Source of the DNA: Nephromyces sp. MM_2019
Taxonomy: Eukaryota > Apicomplexa > Aconoidasida > Nephromycida
Assembly: GCA_015657535.1 (NCBI GenBank)
Contig: JADHZB010001694.1
Coordinates: forward strand, 5,826 to 55,964
Direction of reading: 5' to 3'
Length of the DNA stretch: 50,139 nt
Shown one piece after another: positions 11,301-22,532 of this stretch. The number at the start of each line of letters is the position of its first letter. Position 1 is the first letter of the stretch. The position numbers and the translations under genes were made by a program. The notes under the pieces were generated by a model. That model did no database searches, was not told where the DNA came from, and saw only the letters and a program-made list of their open reading frames with translations.

Positions 11301-14300
11301 GTAAAAGGGCCCATTCTGCTAGCTTTATTTCCAGAATATACAACAGGCTGAGCGATGAAAAAGTTTAAAAATTACTGCTTTGGTGGTAGCAATTCATGCT
11401 TCCCTTTATCACCTAGAAGGCGCACACACACACAATGAAATCCGCGAGAGCATCCACAATATCCAAACAGCTCTTCCAACAAGGCTATTAACTATACAAA
11501 ACTCATTTTAATGCAAAAATTTGAAGTTAAATACATGCAATTTGCTCTTAAAAATATCCAAACAAACATGCGCACAAATATCAAAGCATCACAACCACCA
11601 TATCTACCGATACTTACGCATTGAGATCGATAGGAAGCACATTCAGGGTATCGATATTTTCTAAGCTCCACCGAAGACGCTCAGAAACTTTATACCAGCG
11701 AGAAGAGAAGTCCCATCCCTTGAAAAGAAGTTTGAATGAGCAAACAAGCGATAATAGAAGGCTTTTAAAAACTACGTCATCAGGGAGGCCGTCAATAAAC
11801 TTGGTGTATATACACTCAAAAAGCAGCAGTTTTAATCAAAACAAAACCCAGTAACTTAAATCAATGTACATACACTCATTCCATTAGCATATGCAACTGA
11901 CCGATTCTCCAGCCGCCCGCAAGCATTGCATAACGTATGAAGCATACGAAGGATCATCAGCAAACATCTGTCTGATGAGAATATCTTCTTTATAAGACTC
12001 TGGTCGAGGCTCAGTTTTTCGACTGTAGTATCGGTTCAGTATGTAGTGTGTTGAATCTGTTAGTAATTTATCATCCGGGAAAGTCGTAGATATTGACTTT
12101 ACTGTGCGAAGATCTGTAACAAAAGAGAAGATTGGACGGAATACTCAAATGCTAGGAGCGTAATGCGGGAGCATATATACCACACACACCATAAAAAACT
12201 ATATGACTCATACCACAGCCACACAGTACACGCACTACACACACCATACACCTCACACAACGAATACAGCAAATACACCACAAGGATACCACACAGCATA
12301 CACCCAAGCAATTGGCAAATCAAAAAATGCTTTGGTAATATATTACCTACCGTCCTCCAGCTCAATACAGACCATATGCTTATTCTTAGCGTCTACCCAA
12401 AAAGAGTATTCCCGTTCAATATAAGGATACATCATCTGCAAAAATTTTATATCCTTAGTAGCTTTAAAGTATGCAGAAACCATCAACACAAACATCGGAG
12501 GTTGACTCCTATCGAGATAATACTTCCTCAGGCCATCTGCACACACACAAGGATGTTCGAGCAATTTCCAGCTATTAGGTACTTCTGTAGAGCTTAAAAA
12601 CTCTCCTAATTCACACCATATCTCAAACTCTACATCAAACGCGGTGTACGTACACCCACTTATCCGCAGAAAAACAAAACTCCCTATCGTGAGATAAAGT
12701 AGCCTTAAAAAGGCAAGAATCAAAGCACTAAGTTGTATCATACAGGTGAGCTCTGTGGGATAAGTTTGGATAATTAGAACTTTAAGCACACACAAACGAA
12801 TAAATTACAAGCAGGTAAGGAAATATATACACCGCTTAGTTGGAAGTTAAAACTTCTCGCGTAAAGCCAAGGCATATAGAAGTAAAGAAATGAAGGCAAA
12901 ATGGGTAGGCACCATCAGGTGAGAAATTAAGAAGAGAATGAGAAAATGATAAGACATTGAGCAAGTGAGAAGAGAATTAACAAGTACAAAATAGTGCACA
13001 AAAAAAAAATTTTAGTAAGTAGAAGGGAAAATACACAACCGAAATCAGCAAAAAGAAAGAAAATAGGCAAAAAAAACAATCAAAACAAAGAAAAAAGAAG
13101 CAAAATGTGTTGAACAATTCTATGCAAAAAAACTCCGGTAAAACACACAAGAAGCAGGAAAAACATAAAATTTAACAGCTAAATGAAGAGGAGGAGATAC
13201 TAGTTTACAAATAAAAACTTTCCTACGGCAAAACAAGCTTTTTCATTCAAATTTACTCACTTGGGATAAACCCATAACGGGATATCAGCTGGCAAAAGTT
13301 GAAAATCATGCCTTTTGCCGTATCAAACATCCCGGAAATAATCAGACCCCTGATTATCCAATAAGAGTCCCTACACGCACAACAATACCACTTTTTTTGT
13401 GTTTTATGCATTTGAATTTACCAAAGTACTTTTCTTGAAAAAAATCTGCAAGAACATAAAAAAGCAGCTCTTTGAAGGAAAATATATAAATGCGTGTACA
13501 TACAGGATGCGACATCCTGTTTTAACAAACATTTTGAGCTCGTTATATTTGCAAATATATGCGCAAAAACGTACTAAAATCTTAGGGAAACACAAGTATT
13601 TATACAAACACACACAGGGGTGATAATTTATACAAATAGGCACGTAGATTGGTGAATGTATGCATACACTCGCACACCTGCGTGAATTCACACATAAACG
13701 CACAAAAATGCGTGAACCTACACACCCATGCACTCACATATGGGCGTATACACCAACGCACACACTCACTCGCACAGCCACACCCAAACACACACCCACG
13801 TATACAAGCCCACAAATTTACCAGTAGTACAACTCCCTAAACCTTCCTCCTGGAATAATAAAGCCATGGGGAATGTCAATGAGCGTACGACGAAGAGCAG
13901 CAGATGGTAAAATTCCCATCTTTACTTTTCTGCCTAAGCAGCCCAAGACATGGAGGGCTTCTTGGGCTGTCTGAATTTCCGAAGCGTTTAAATTCAATGT
14001 GCTAAGAAATTGTGGGTCTGAAGGAGACAGTGTACGTACACTTAAAATCTATAAAACGCTCTGTTTGTAGAGATAAATATACGAGATCTAGTGCAATCCA
14101 AACCGTCTATATTTTTTTGCTCAGAGAAAGTTCGCTTGCACTTTCTCTAGGCTTTCTTCTTCCATAGCCATACATTTTTATCCATATTTTTATATGCCAG
14201 ATGAGCGTGTGCAGATTTTTTTGTTTCATACATTACTTGGTGTGATGCTTGCTTTCCTTCACTTAGCATGTCTTGAAAATACGTTTACAAGTTAGATAGG

Positions 14301-15522
14301 ATAAAAAACCAACAAAATTTCTTGGTTTAAACCTATTTTTAAGCTATAATCATATAATTTTACAATGCAATCATATTTTCCACATGAAAAGCAATCCTTC
14401 TTGCTGTGCCTCAACCCGGAATAACAAGGAAAAAGGATTTTTTGCTAATAATTCAATCAAATAATAAATTCTGTATATAAAAGTTGAATATATACGGCAA
14501 AAAAATATAAATCACCAAAGGGAAAAAGCCTAAAAAATTTTCTAGCTGATAGAGCATAGGAATAATCACAGCGACTCCTGTTATCAGAGAAGCAAAAAAA
14601 TAAGATTCACACACACACCACGCACTGAAACCTGTAACCGACACTAACTCGCATTAAGATCTGGTGGAGTCCAAGGCTCCAGATCACTACCAGCTTCATC
14701 AAAGTACTTATCGAGGAATTTTTGAAGGTCGCTTTTGGAGTAATTTTGCAATGCGTAGAAAGCATCAAGAACTTCGCAAGGCGAAGTTTTCATGGGACGA
14801 TCGGGTAAATACTTGCTGTCCTGATATAGGTCCGAGAGTTGAAACACTGAGAAAGAGATGGGCAAAAAAAAAGTTAGTAAGCATAGATGAAGATGATTTT
14901 ATCAAAGTTTGTGCTGTAGATTGCCGTAAAAAAGCCGAAATAGACTAGAAAAATAAATATAATTGAATGGATGCCTTCCACAAAGAAGTATAGCAAGAGA
15001 ACAGAGGTAAGAGGAATCATCTAAAGGAACATGTATAATTCTCGCCATGATAGTGAGAACAAAAAAGTAAGCTAAGCAGCTTACAACTCATAAAGTGCTG
15101 ATATGCTTTTATTATACTGTAAGACGATATCAAAAGAGCTGGGAAATTAAATCTTTTAAAGCTTAGAAATGTGGGAAAAAAACACTCAAAAACCATATAC
15201 ACTGCCGTTAGTTTTTAAATGCTAACACGCACCCAAAAATTAGGCTGGTAATGTGTGTTATGAGCGAATTAACCACACCTCGAAGGAAAGGTCCATCTTT
15301 ACAGAGGATGTCATCGACCGAAGTCTCTGTGCCTTCTCCAGCTTCTGTAGTTGAAACATTCTCCTCTTTCATGCTTCCCGATAAAGAGAGAGTAGATTCG
15401 AAAGCGTTTGTATCAAAGCCTTCGTCCTTTGGCATGTAGGGTAAACTATGTTTTATGTCAGAGTTAAGATGATGATATAGGCTTCTTCTAAAGAAGTGAA
15501 AAAAAAAGTCATGCAAAGGCAT
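8391..15522 (-). CDS. Trehalase (alpha,alpha-trehalose glucohydrolase, GH37), 11 exons
   Basis: This enzyme hydrolyses trehalose to two glucoses. Exons: 15522-15279, 14846-14649, 14017-13822, 13370-13261, 12536-12351, 12113-11902, 11718-11618, 11347-~11175, ~10783-10624, 9554-9399, 8672-8391, about 672 aa. Every GH37 hallmark is present: LYQDSKYLPD, PGGRFRELYYWDSYW (split by intron 3), RSQPP, PRPESY, ESGWDFSSRW (split by intron 6), QQWDLPNGWPP, EKY, GGEYVTQVGFGWTN. The three essential arginines known from GH37 (in PGGRF, RSQPP, PRPES) and the presumed acid Asp (GWDFSSRW) and base Glu (EKY) are intact. Two points are unresolved. The exon 8/9 join is one base out of frame with GT-AG sites. A strong acceptor (TTTAG) ends at 15488, so the first coding Met may be 15435, or an upstream exon is missing. 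No signal peptide or transmembrane segment is seen in what I could join. Confidence 0.93.
9052..9160. repeat. 29-bp tandem repeat, about 3.5 copies, in trehalase intron 10
   Basis: GTGCTCAAGTATGCGTTTCA-like units begin at 9054, 9083, 9112 and 9141, an exact 29-bp period. The last copy is truncated. It sits inside the intron between trehalase exons 10 and 11. The plus-strand frames crossing it exist only because of the repeat. Confidence 0.85.
9610..9865. repeat. GT-rich degenerate minisatellite in trehalase intron 9
   Basis: Repeated blocks of GTGTGTGCTCTTGCG, TTTTCGCGTGTGTGAG and TCCTAGT recur with a loose period of roughly 60 bp. The plus strand is GT-rich, so the transcript (minus strand) carries CA-rich sequence. 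Confidence 0.7.
10215..10440. repeat. GT-rich degenerate minisatellite in trehalase intron 9
   Basis: Units built from CAGTGTATGTG and TTCAATCTCA or TTCAGTCTCA recur seven or eight times with a spacing of about 28-33 bp. The sequence is again GT-rich on the plus strand. It is separated from the 9610-9865 block by about 350 bp of A/T-rich sequence in the same intron. Confidence 0.65.
12172..12308. repeat. CA/TACAC-rich tract in trehalase intron 5
   Basis: Irregular CACACACC, TACACGCACTACACACACC and CATACACC units fill most of the intron between exons 5 and 6. Here the plus strand is CA-rich, so the transcript is GT-rich, the opposite polarity to the tracts at 9.0-10.4 kb. Confidence 0.6.
13640..13810. 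repeat. CA-rich degenerate minisatellite in trehalase intron 3
   Basis: Blocks of CACACTCGCACACC, CACACATAAACGCAC, CACACACTCACTCGCACAGC and CACACCCACG follow one another up to the donor of exon 3. The plus strand is CA-rich. Reading frames on both strands across it come from the repeat and do not resemble proteins. Confidence 0.65.
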
Positions 15523-18500
15523 TAGTGGATTTTTGCGAACATTTTATTAAAAGGCCATTATATCAAAACCAAGCTTATAGAAGACTTCGTTACTAATAGA
15601 AAGAGTTTTATTTAAAAGAAATCAAATATTGTGAAACCAGGCAAAAATCAAAAGAATGGTAAAAAAAAAGTGAAATCAGAAAACTTTTCACATAAATTCT
15701 TCTCCTTGCTTAAGCCTCATGCTCAATGCCTTAGTATTAAGGCATTATATATCTTCCCTCATTGCTAGCATTTGTTTTTTCGATTATCACGTTCTTTCCG
15801 TGCCCTGTATAGCTTCCTTTTGGTTTATAGGAACGTGAAATTCTAGCTTTTTTACTGTTTACCATGGTGATGATGTGGTTTACACTTGGTACAGCCGATT
15901 TTCAATCATTCACCTAGTCATTATATATATGCTGATTCAAATCAATTAAGTCCTTGAAAAATACGTTTTAATATACCACCAAGTAAATTGGTAAGAAGCA
16001 TCTAAAGTAAGCATATAATTGCTTCGCAAGCATACACTTATATTCGTTACGAACAAGTTTATGAAGCTAGATCTAGCCTCAACAAGGAGCTATATGGCTA
16101 CTATCACAGGGCGAAAGATCAAGTGCAAGAGAAAGTAACGAGACATACATGAAAAGACTAAAAATTTAGAGCTAATTTTCTTCTCATAAACTAGTTGCAC
16201 AGCCAGGGTTATACATGCATGAACATTTTCTTGAAGTGGGAAAGTAAGTACTGGTGGGAGTGAAAATAGCTAAAAAAAAGGTTATTTTGTGGAGAATAGG
16301 CATCAATTTGGTGGAGCAAATGTAGCACCTACATAAAAAATCCTCCACATTTTACTAAAGTTAAAAAAGCTTCACATGTAACTAATGTAAGATCGGATAT
16401 TATTACTGGTAGAAGTGCATGAAATGAGGGGTATTTAAACTTAAAAAAGATGCGAGTTGTCAAGGCAAATTATGGAACCTGAAATTAGGATAGTGTGAAA
16501 CTTGAAATAACTTGGCATACATTCAAGGGAGTAAATCTGAAGGGTTTTCAGTTGGAAACAGTGAAAATGGCCCAATCAAACATAGCCAAAATACAGAATC
16601 CCTTGAGGGCACACAAGGGTTTTATATAGAGGTTAACCTGCGCCGGTGGGGCTTAAAAAGAACTGCACAGATGTCTATTAAGGAAAACTACAGAAAAAAC
16701 CTTTTCTAGGATTTTATCGTATCTTGGTTTTATAGAAGGCCCTAAATTCCAGCGTTTGCTTCTCGCATTGATGGCGTGTCTAAGTTCTAGGGGCACAGAG
16801 TAAAAAGACTCATGCTGCACGCACAAGTAGTGACCTTTGCAAGTAATACAAACAGCTAACCAATGAAACCAGATGTGAAAAAAAATAAAAAAAAAGAGAT
16901 CCAACGAGGATCCCTATAATAATCATAGCTCGCACACACAGCGGAATTAGACCTGGAACAAAATGGCATGCAAGTATTTCAGGGCGATCACGTCACTGTA
17001 CTTAAGCAGGCAGGCAGTTTCAAAGAATGAAAGGTGAAGATACATCCGCTGCACTAGATGCTTTGAAGTCTAAAGAAATTCTATGCTCGACTTTAATTCT
17101 CTGCGAATCCAAGCAAAGCGGTGGATCCATTTATCCAAGGCATAATATGCATATACTTAGTTCACTTGGCCTCACTGCCTTCACAGTAGGCATGTCTACA
17201 CAATGCTTTGATAAGCGAGCTGGTGACCCACCTCCCATGTGCGATCATGCAGCCGAGGACAGGATGCCACAGTAATGCATGGCATGTCTGTAGCTCAATT
17301 GATGGTGCGCCCTCTCGTGTGTGGGATCTCATGCGTACTTCGCGGTAAAAACAAGGCGCACCTACTATAAAATCATTGGCCGTCCCGTATCGGCTGTTCT
17401 TACTACTCTTGGGGGCAATTCAAAAATCCCACACACTGCAAAATTACGACTTCTTGCAAGCTTTTCATGTTTCTTTACTTGCGGAGGAATTATAACGAAA
17501 CTATCTCCCCATTTGCGAAATATTCCATTGTGTGGTGCACATTGCTATCATTGACACACATGGTGGTAAACCACCCACAGCGTACACGTGCTATAATCGG
17601 CTCAGTTCTGAATAAGTTCGGGTAAGCTACTTCTTTCTTGCTCTATACCTACATGTACCATCTAGTTACTAAAATACAGGACTAGAACCAATTCCCTCTG
17701 TTGCAATGTTTCTCTATCGGTAGACTTTTTTTTAGTTATACTAGGCTGGTAATGCTACGGGCTTAGTACACATTCTAAGCAAACTCTGCAGCTCAGCTGT
17801 TACAGCCACGCGGTACAATTTAAAGCTAGCCCAAATACAGGCTGGTTGCATCTGCATGACAAGATGTTTCTTCGGCTTGAAATTACTATCACATTAACTG
17901 TATAAAATGAACTATTACAGGTCTAGAAGTGCACAGTAGCCCCCATAGTATGCGACTTATCTTCGAAAAGAGGTGGAAATATAGGAAACTAGGATATGAA
18001 TTGGCCGTTAAACTTTGATGAATGGGATCTCCATGAGGTATTGCAAGCATAAGGGAACATACTCGCCGAATGATTTTCGGAAAGTGTATGCCAACAATTG
18101 TGGCAAAGTGCTAATTCGGATATAGTGCGAAAATTTACACGTCACCATTTATATTGCTGCATTCTCATGTTTAAACCAGTCATTAGAAAGTTTTGCTATA
18201 GTATAAATTTTGGTCCTAGATATGCTACGGAGTGAATGCCGTGGTATATGCGATGTGCATTAGCGCGTAGTAGTTGTAACTAGCGAGGTCCACACTTATT
18301 TTATGCTAAAACGCTTGGTGCTAGTGATGTCATTAGTTCGCTGCGAATAGGGCTTTTAAGTCATCAAAGAACTTCAACTTTTTCAAGTGTAAACCATGTA
18401 GACTGGTGGTTAACTTTTATATTATTTTAAGCGCTAGTTTGAACATAAATAATCCTAGCTACTTAAAGTACTATTTTGTAAGAAGGGAGAATATTTTGAA

Positions 18501-21500
18501 AGGATATCAGTGTTGACGCGGGAAGGAGAGTCGCAATTATGTTAGCAGACGCCACAAAATCATTACGAAGGAGCTCCTGCAGGTAGAAATCTTTCTTTGA
18601 TACGTATTAGTCAAAAATTACCTCTAGTTTGAAAGTAATTTTATCTACACAGGCATCAATTAAGGAGTGTTGGTGTACATTTGTCTGTATTTGCAGCTGC
18701 ATCTGCTACTCAAAAAAGCGCATTTTACACGTTTGTTTTGTTTTGCATGCGCTTGTTCACTAGTCAAGAGGATGTGAGTGCGTGCTTATTTTAACTTGCC
18801 TGTACGAGCATGCATGCGCTTCAGTTAAACTGAACCTAATGTTAGCTAGTTGCCCTGTGCGCTATTTTCCATGCGGTAAGCATTACATTATACTGCTGTA
18901 AAAACTCCTTGCATGCATTAAACGACGATATATCCGGGGGTTGCTATAAAAATGTGCGAGTGTTCGTGCTCAGGAGCAAGCTCTCGAATGATTTCATAAC
19001 AAATGGAATAATTAAGTACCTGTATGATATGCTGGCCATTTTTATGCCTACAGTAGGGTTACACTACAATTCCCCATTAGCCAACTAGGGAGAAAAGCAA
19101 GCAGGAGCGAGAAAAAGCTAGTCCATCAGACATTAAATTTATAGGATATGTTATACCACAGCTGTTATGGAGTTTTTCGCGTCCGCAGCCAAGTGCGCAC
19201 TGCTAGGTATGGGAAGAAAACGTAGGGCACTGGCGTATTAGCATGCTTTGTATGCTTCATCAAGTGGTACGGGCAGGAATGTAACCTTTTAATCAAGTTG
19301 TTCGATTACGCTGACTGAAGGTCTAGAGTATCTTCAGATAAAACTGGTAACAGTCTAAATTGTGATGCTTATATTATTGTACATGTGAATAGGATTGATG
19401 TCTATAGGGGCTTACAAAGTTGTAGGACGAAGATTACCTTAGCAACTGAATTTATTGTGGGGTACTGGATGTACAACAATTTTGTCAAGTGTATATATGA
19501 GGCTTTATTACTATGTAGTATAACTCTGAGGGCTGTAAACTGCTTTTTGATGGATCATATACTTTTTTAATTACGCATATACAGCCGTAATTTGCAGAAT
19601 CATTCGCGCGAATCTTGACGACGTATGAACCTGAGCTTCTTAACCGGAGTTATATTTGGAACTATAAAGTAAATGGCAATAAAATTAACATGATAGGAAA
19701 ATATGTGTATTTCTAATTTCCTGACTGCTGCTCACTGAGTTCCATTTCATATTAAGCCTGTAAGAGAGTGAGCTATATTAACGGCTAGTTAATCAATGTA
19801 GATTCCAGCTGGCTCATAAAATGCAGTGTCCTCTCGTAGACTGGACCAGTTTGGGCACGTGACTTTTTCTCTGGTTTGCTAATAGTGTAAAGAAGTACAT
19901 GAAAATGCATTCCATGTCTATGACCAAGGGATAGAAACCCCTATGCCGAAGCACTGCGATGAAGCTTTTGAGATGAGGGTTCTACTAGCTTATGCACGGA
20001 GCTCTTTTCCTTCAACGTTCAAAAAATTCGCCCTCATACGGGGTATTTTCCATTTCATTATGATAAGCTGATACTTCTATCATAACTTCACTTGAAATTC
20101 TTATACCAGACAAAACGTTGGTTTATCGCTACTAGCAACTATGCATCCGTTGGTCATTGACATACAAAAACGTACAAGCCTAGTGCACCTTAGCAGACTC
20201 TAAGAAAGTCCCTGATACACATTATGCATAGGCCTGCAGAAGGAATTTTCACTTGACCTTATTATGAGGTATAGATGATGCTCGCACTCTTTGGAATATG
20301 CGGTATCATCGTAACTTTAGCACCCTACAAAAATACAGCCTGGTATTCAGCCCTTTAAATTATGAAATTTGCTTGAATAAAGCGTTACGGTGTTTCAGAA
20401 GCAGCTATTCAGATAATTAATGAGATAGTCTTTTCGCAACATTTGAAACTTGCTGATACACCTTAAAACATCAACAATTGAAACACTATAAGCGCTACGC
20501 ATAAGTGTCCTCACAAGCCCCCAAATCTCAGTGAAAAGCCTCCCAATAGAACTGCCTGAATTACACCTAAAAGATAGCTTCAACTGATTCTTAGATCCTG
20601 GAGGACTATTTCTCCTTGTAAAGACTTCAATTAATGCATAAATGTGCACAATATTTTTACTCAGATTTACTGGCATTTAATTTTAAAACTATGCCTACCA
20701 AAAGCACTGTCCTGCAGATAGAGTATAATGTAGAGCTTTTAAATTATATGCATTCAAATCCAAGGTAATGGTAGCAAACCATGTGTTGCTTTGCATGCGA
20801 GTAGTGCAATAAAACTACATTCTTCCTAATATTCCGTTTGCTGCTTCCTTAATTAAACGCAGGAAGGATAGTGCAATGCTTCTATGCTATAGTAAAAAGG
20901 GCGAAAAATACGATACAGTGTAAGTGCCAATGCAAGTCCATTTCAAAAAGCAATGATAAAAAATAAGTATCAAAATATAATGCACATAGAAAACCAGCAC
21001 GCTCATATAGCTTCGCGCCAAACTTTTTTCAATAGATTGCATTTATTAAACGCATTTACTATTCATTCCTCTAGAGCACCCCAATTGATGGCCTTTTCCC
21101 CTCTAAAATAGTAACATGCTCAAGTTTTTACAGTTTTTAAGTATGCGCGGTGATATACCGGCTCTTTTATAAATTGGTATATATCGGAATATGCCAAGTA
21201 TTTTAGCGGGTATAGATTACGAAGAGGATAAGAAAGCTATGACGTTAAATTTGTCGCTCATTATTTCCCAATGGTGCCGACTCGGGTGTCATATTTTTCA
21301 TGAGGTTATCTCATAGCTCAGTGAATATTTTTTCAATGCGATTCACCCCAAGGTATGGGGTAAGTTTGAAAATATTAAATATGCGATAGTGCACGAAGCA
21401 ACCGTTAGTTGCTAAGTATGTGCATCTCTTGTTAATGCTTACATCATACGCACTGAGCGAGGCTTAACAAATGAGGCACCCTATAAAAAAAATAGTACAA

Positions 21501-22532
21501 TATGAAAGCGAGGACTGTGCATATACTTCAGATCACCCCTATTTTTGAGGCTCGTGTGGTTTAACCTTCATTATGATCCTACAAGTTCTTGTGCGTCGAT
21601 TTGCGCTTGCATGTATACGAATAACTGAGCTTCTCTATGCCGATATCGGTGCTTAGAATGGATTCGATTCTGCCTGAGTTTTGGACCAGTACTTTCGGTT
21701 ACTCCAGGCTTCCATTTGTTAATGATCGTCGCTATCGTTTTATCGTTTTTCCAAAGATTGGTTTCCAAATGAAAAAATTTCGCGAAAATACTTTTATATG
21801 AGAGCCTACATATTACTCATGCTAATATACAGGGTTAATTTGTTTGCTTAGCAAGCTTTTATCAATCTCAAAATGATATGCAGAGCGGCACTGCGATTAC
21901 AGAGAGTGCAGCAGTCACGCCATCCTTATGCGTAGTAGATTACGGTGTTGTACGTCGTTCTATTAGCTATAGTTTTGCAGTTTCAGAACCAACGGGGGAC
22001 CTGCTGGAGAGATGCAAATGAATAATTGAACCGAACAGCTATATGAATTTCCTTACGTACTTTCTGTGGATAAAAGAGATAATCTTCAAAAGTCATACGT
22101 ATCATAGTAACTAGCAGAGGAACTTAGTTCCAGGCAGTATCACTAAAAAAGAAGCTAGATATGAGTGGAAGAAACAAAAATGTACAGCTCTAGCCTGTGG
22201 CACTATAAGAATTTATTTTCCATGAGCTAAATAGCAAATGCATTTTTTTGGTACGTGAAGTGTTCAGTATATGCGATATAGCATTCCTAGAGTGCTTGTA
22301 CTATATACGAAATTTCCACTGCACTTATGTGATATGCGGATAATGTACGTAGAATTTACACAAAAAATTATCATCTCACAGTGCCCCTTAGAAAAAAATT
22401 AATTCTCCATTTCATTAGCGGATGCACACAAACAACATCATTAAAATTTTCCACTTGGCGCCTCGCAATTTTTGCCTATACTTTGCCCAAATTTCACAGC
22501 TCCTAAGCGGATCTATAATTCAGCCTACTCTC
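15523..22532. other. 7 kb region with no supported gene
   Basis: This lies between the trehalase 5' end and the alveolin A 3' end. All reading frames are under 100 codons. Three weak candidates were considered: minus 16904-16653, where sequence after an acceptor-like GTGCAG at about 16818 reads somewhat like protein (YSVPLELRHA, RYDKILEKV); plus 17027-17275; and minus 20676-20395. None has a motif or a partner exon that I could join. The trehalase promoter, and possibly a missing 5' exon, should lie in the first part. Confidence 0.5.

Noticed and set aside
12163..12597. Plus-strand 144-codon His/Thr-rich frame
   Set aside because: It is produced by CACAC/TACAC repeats in trehalase intron 5 and then runs antisense over trehalase exon 5.
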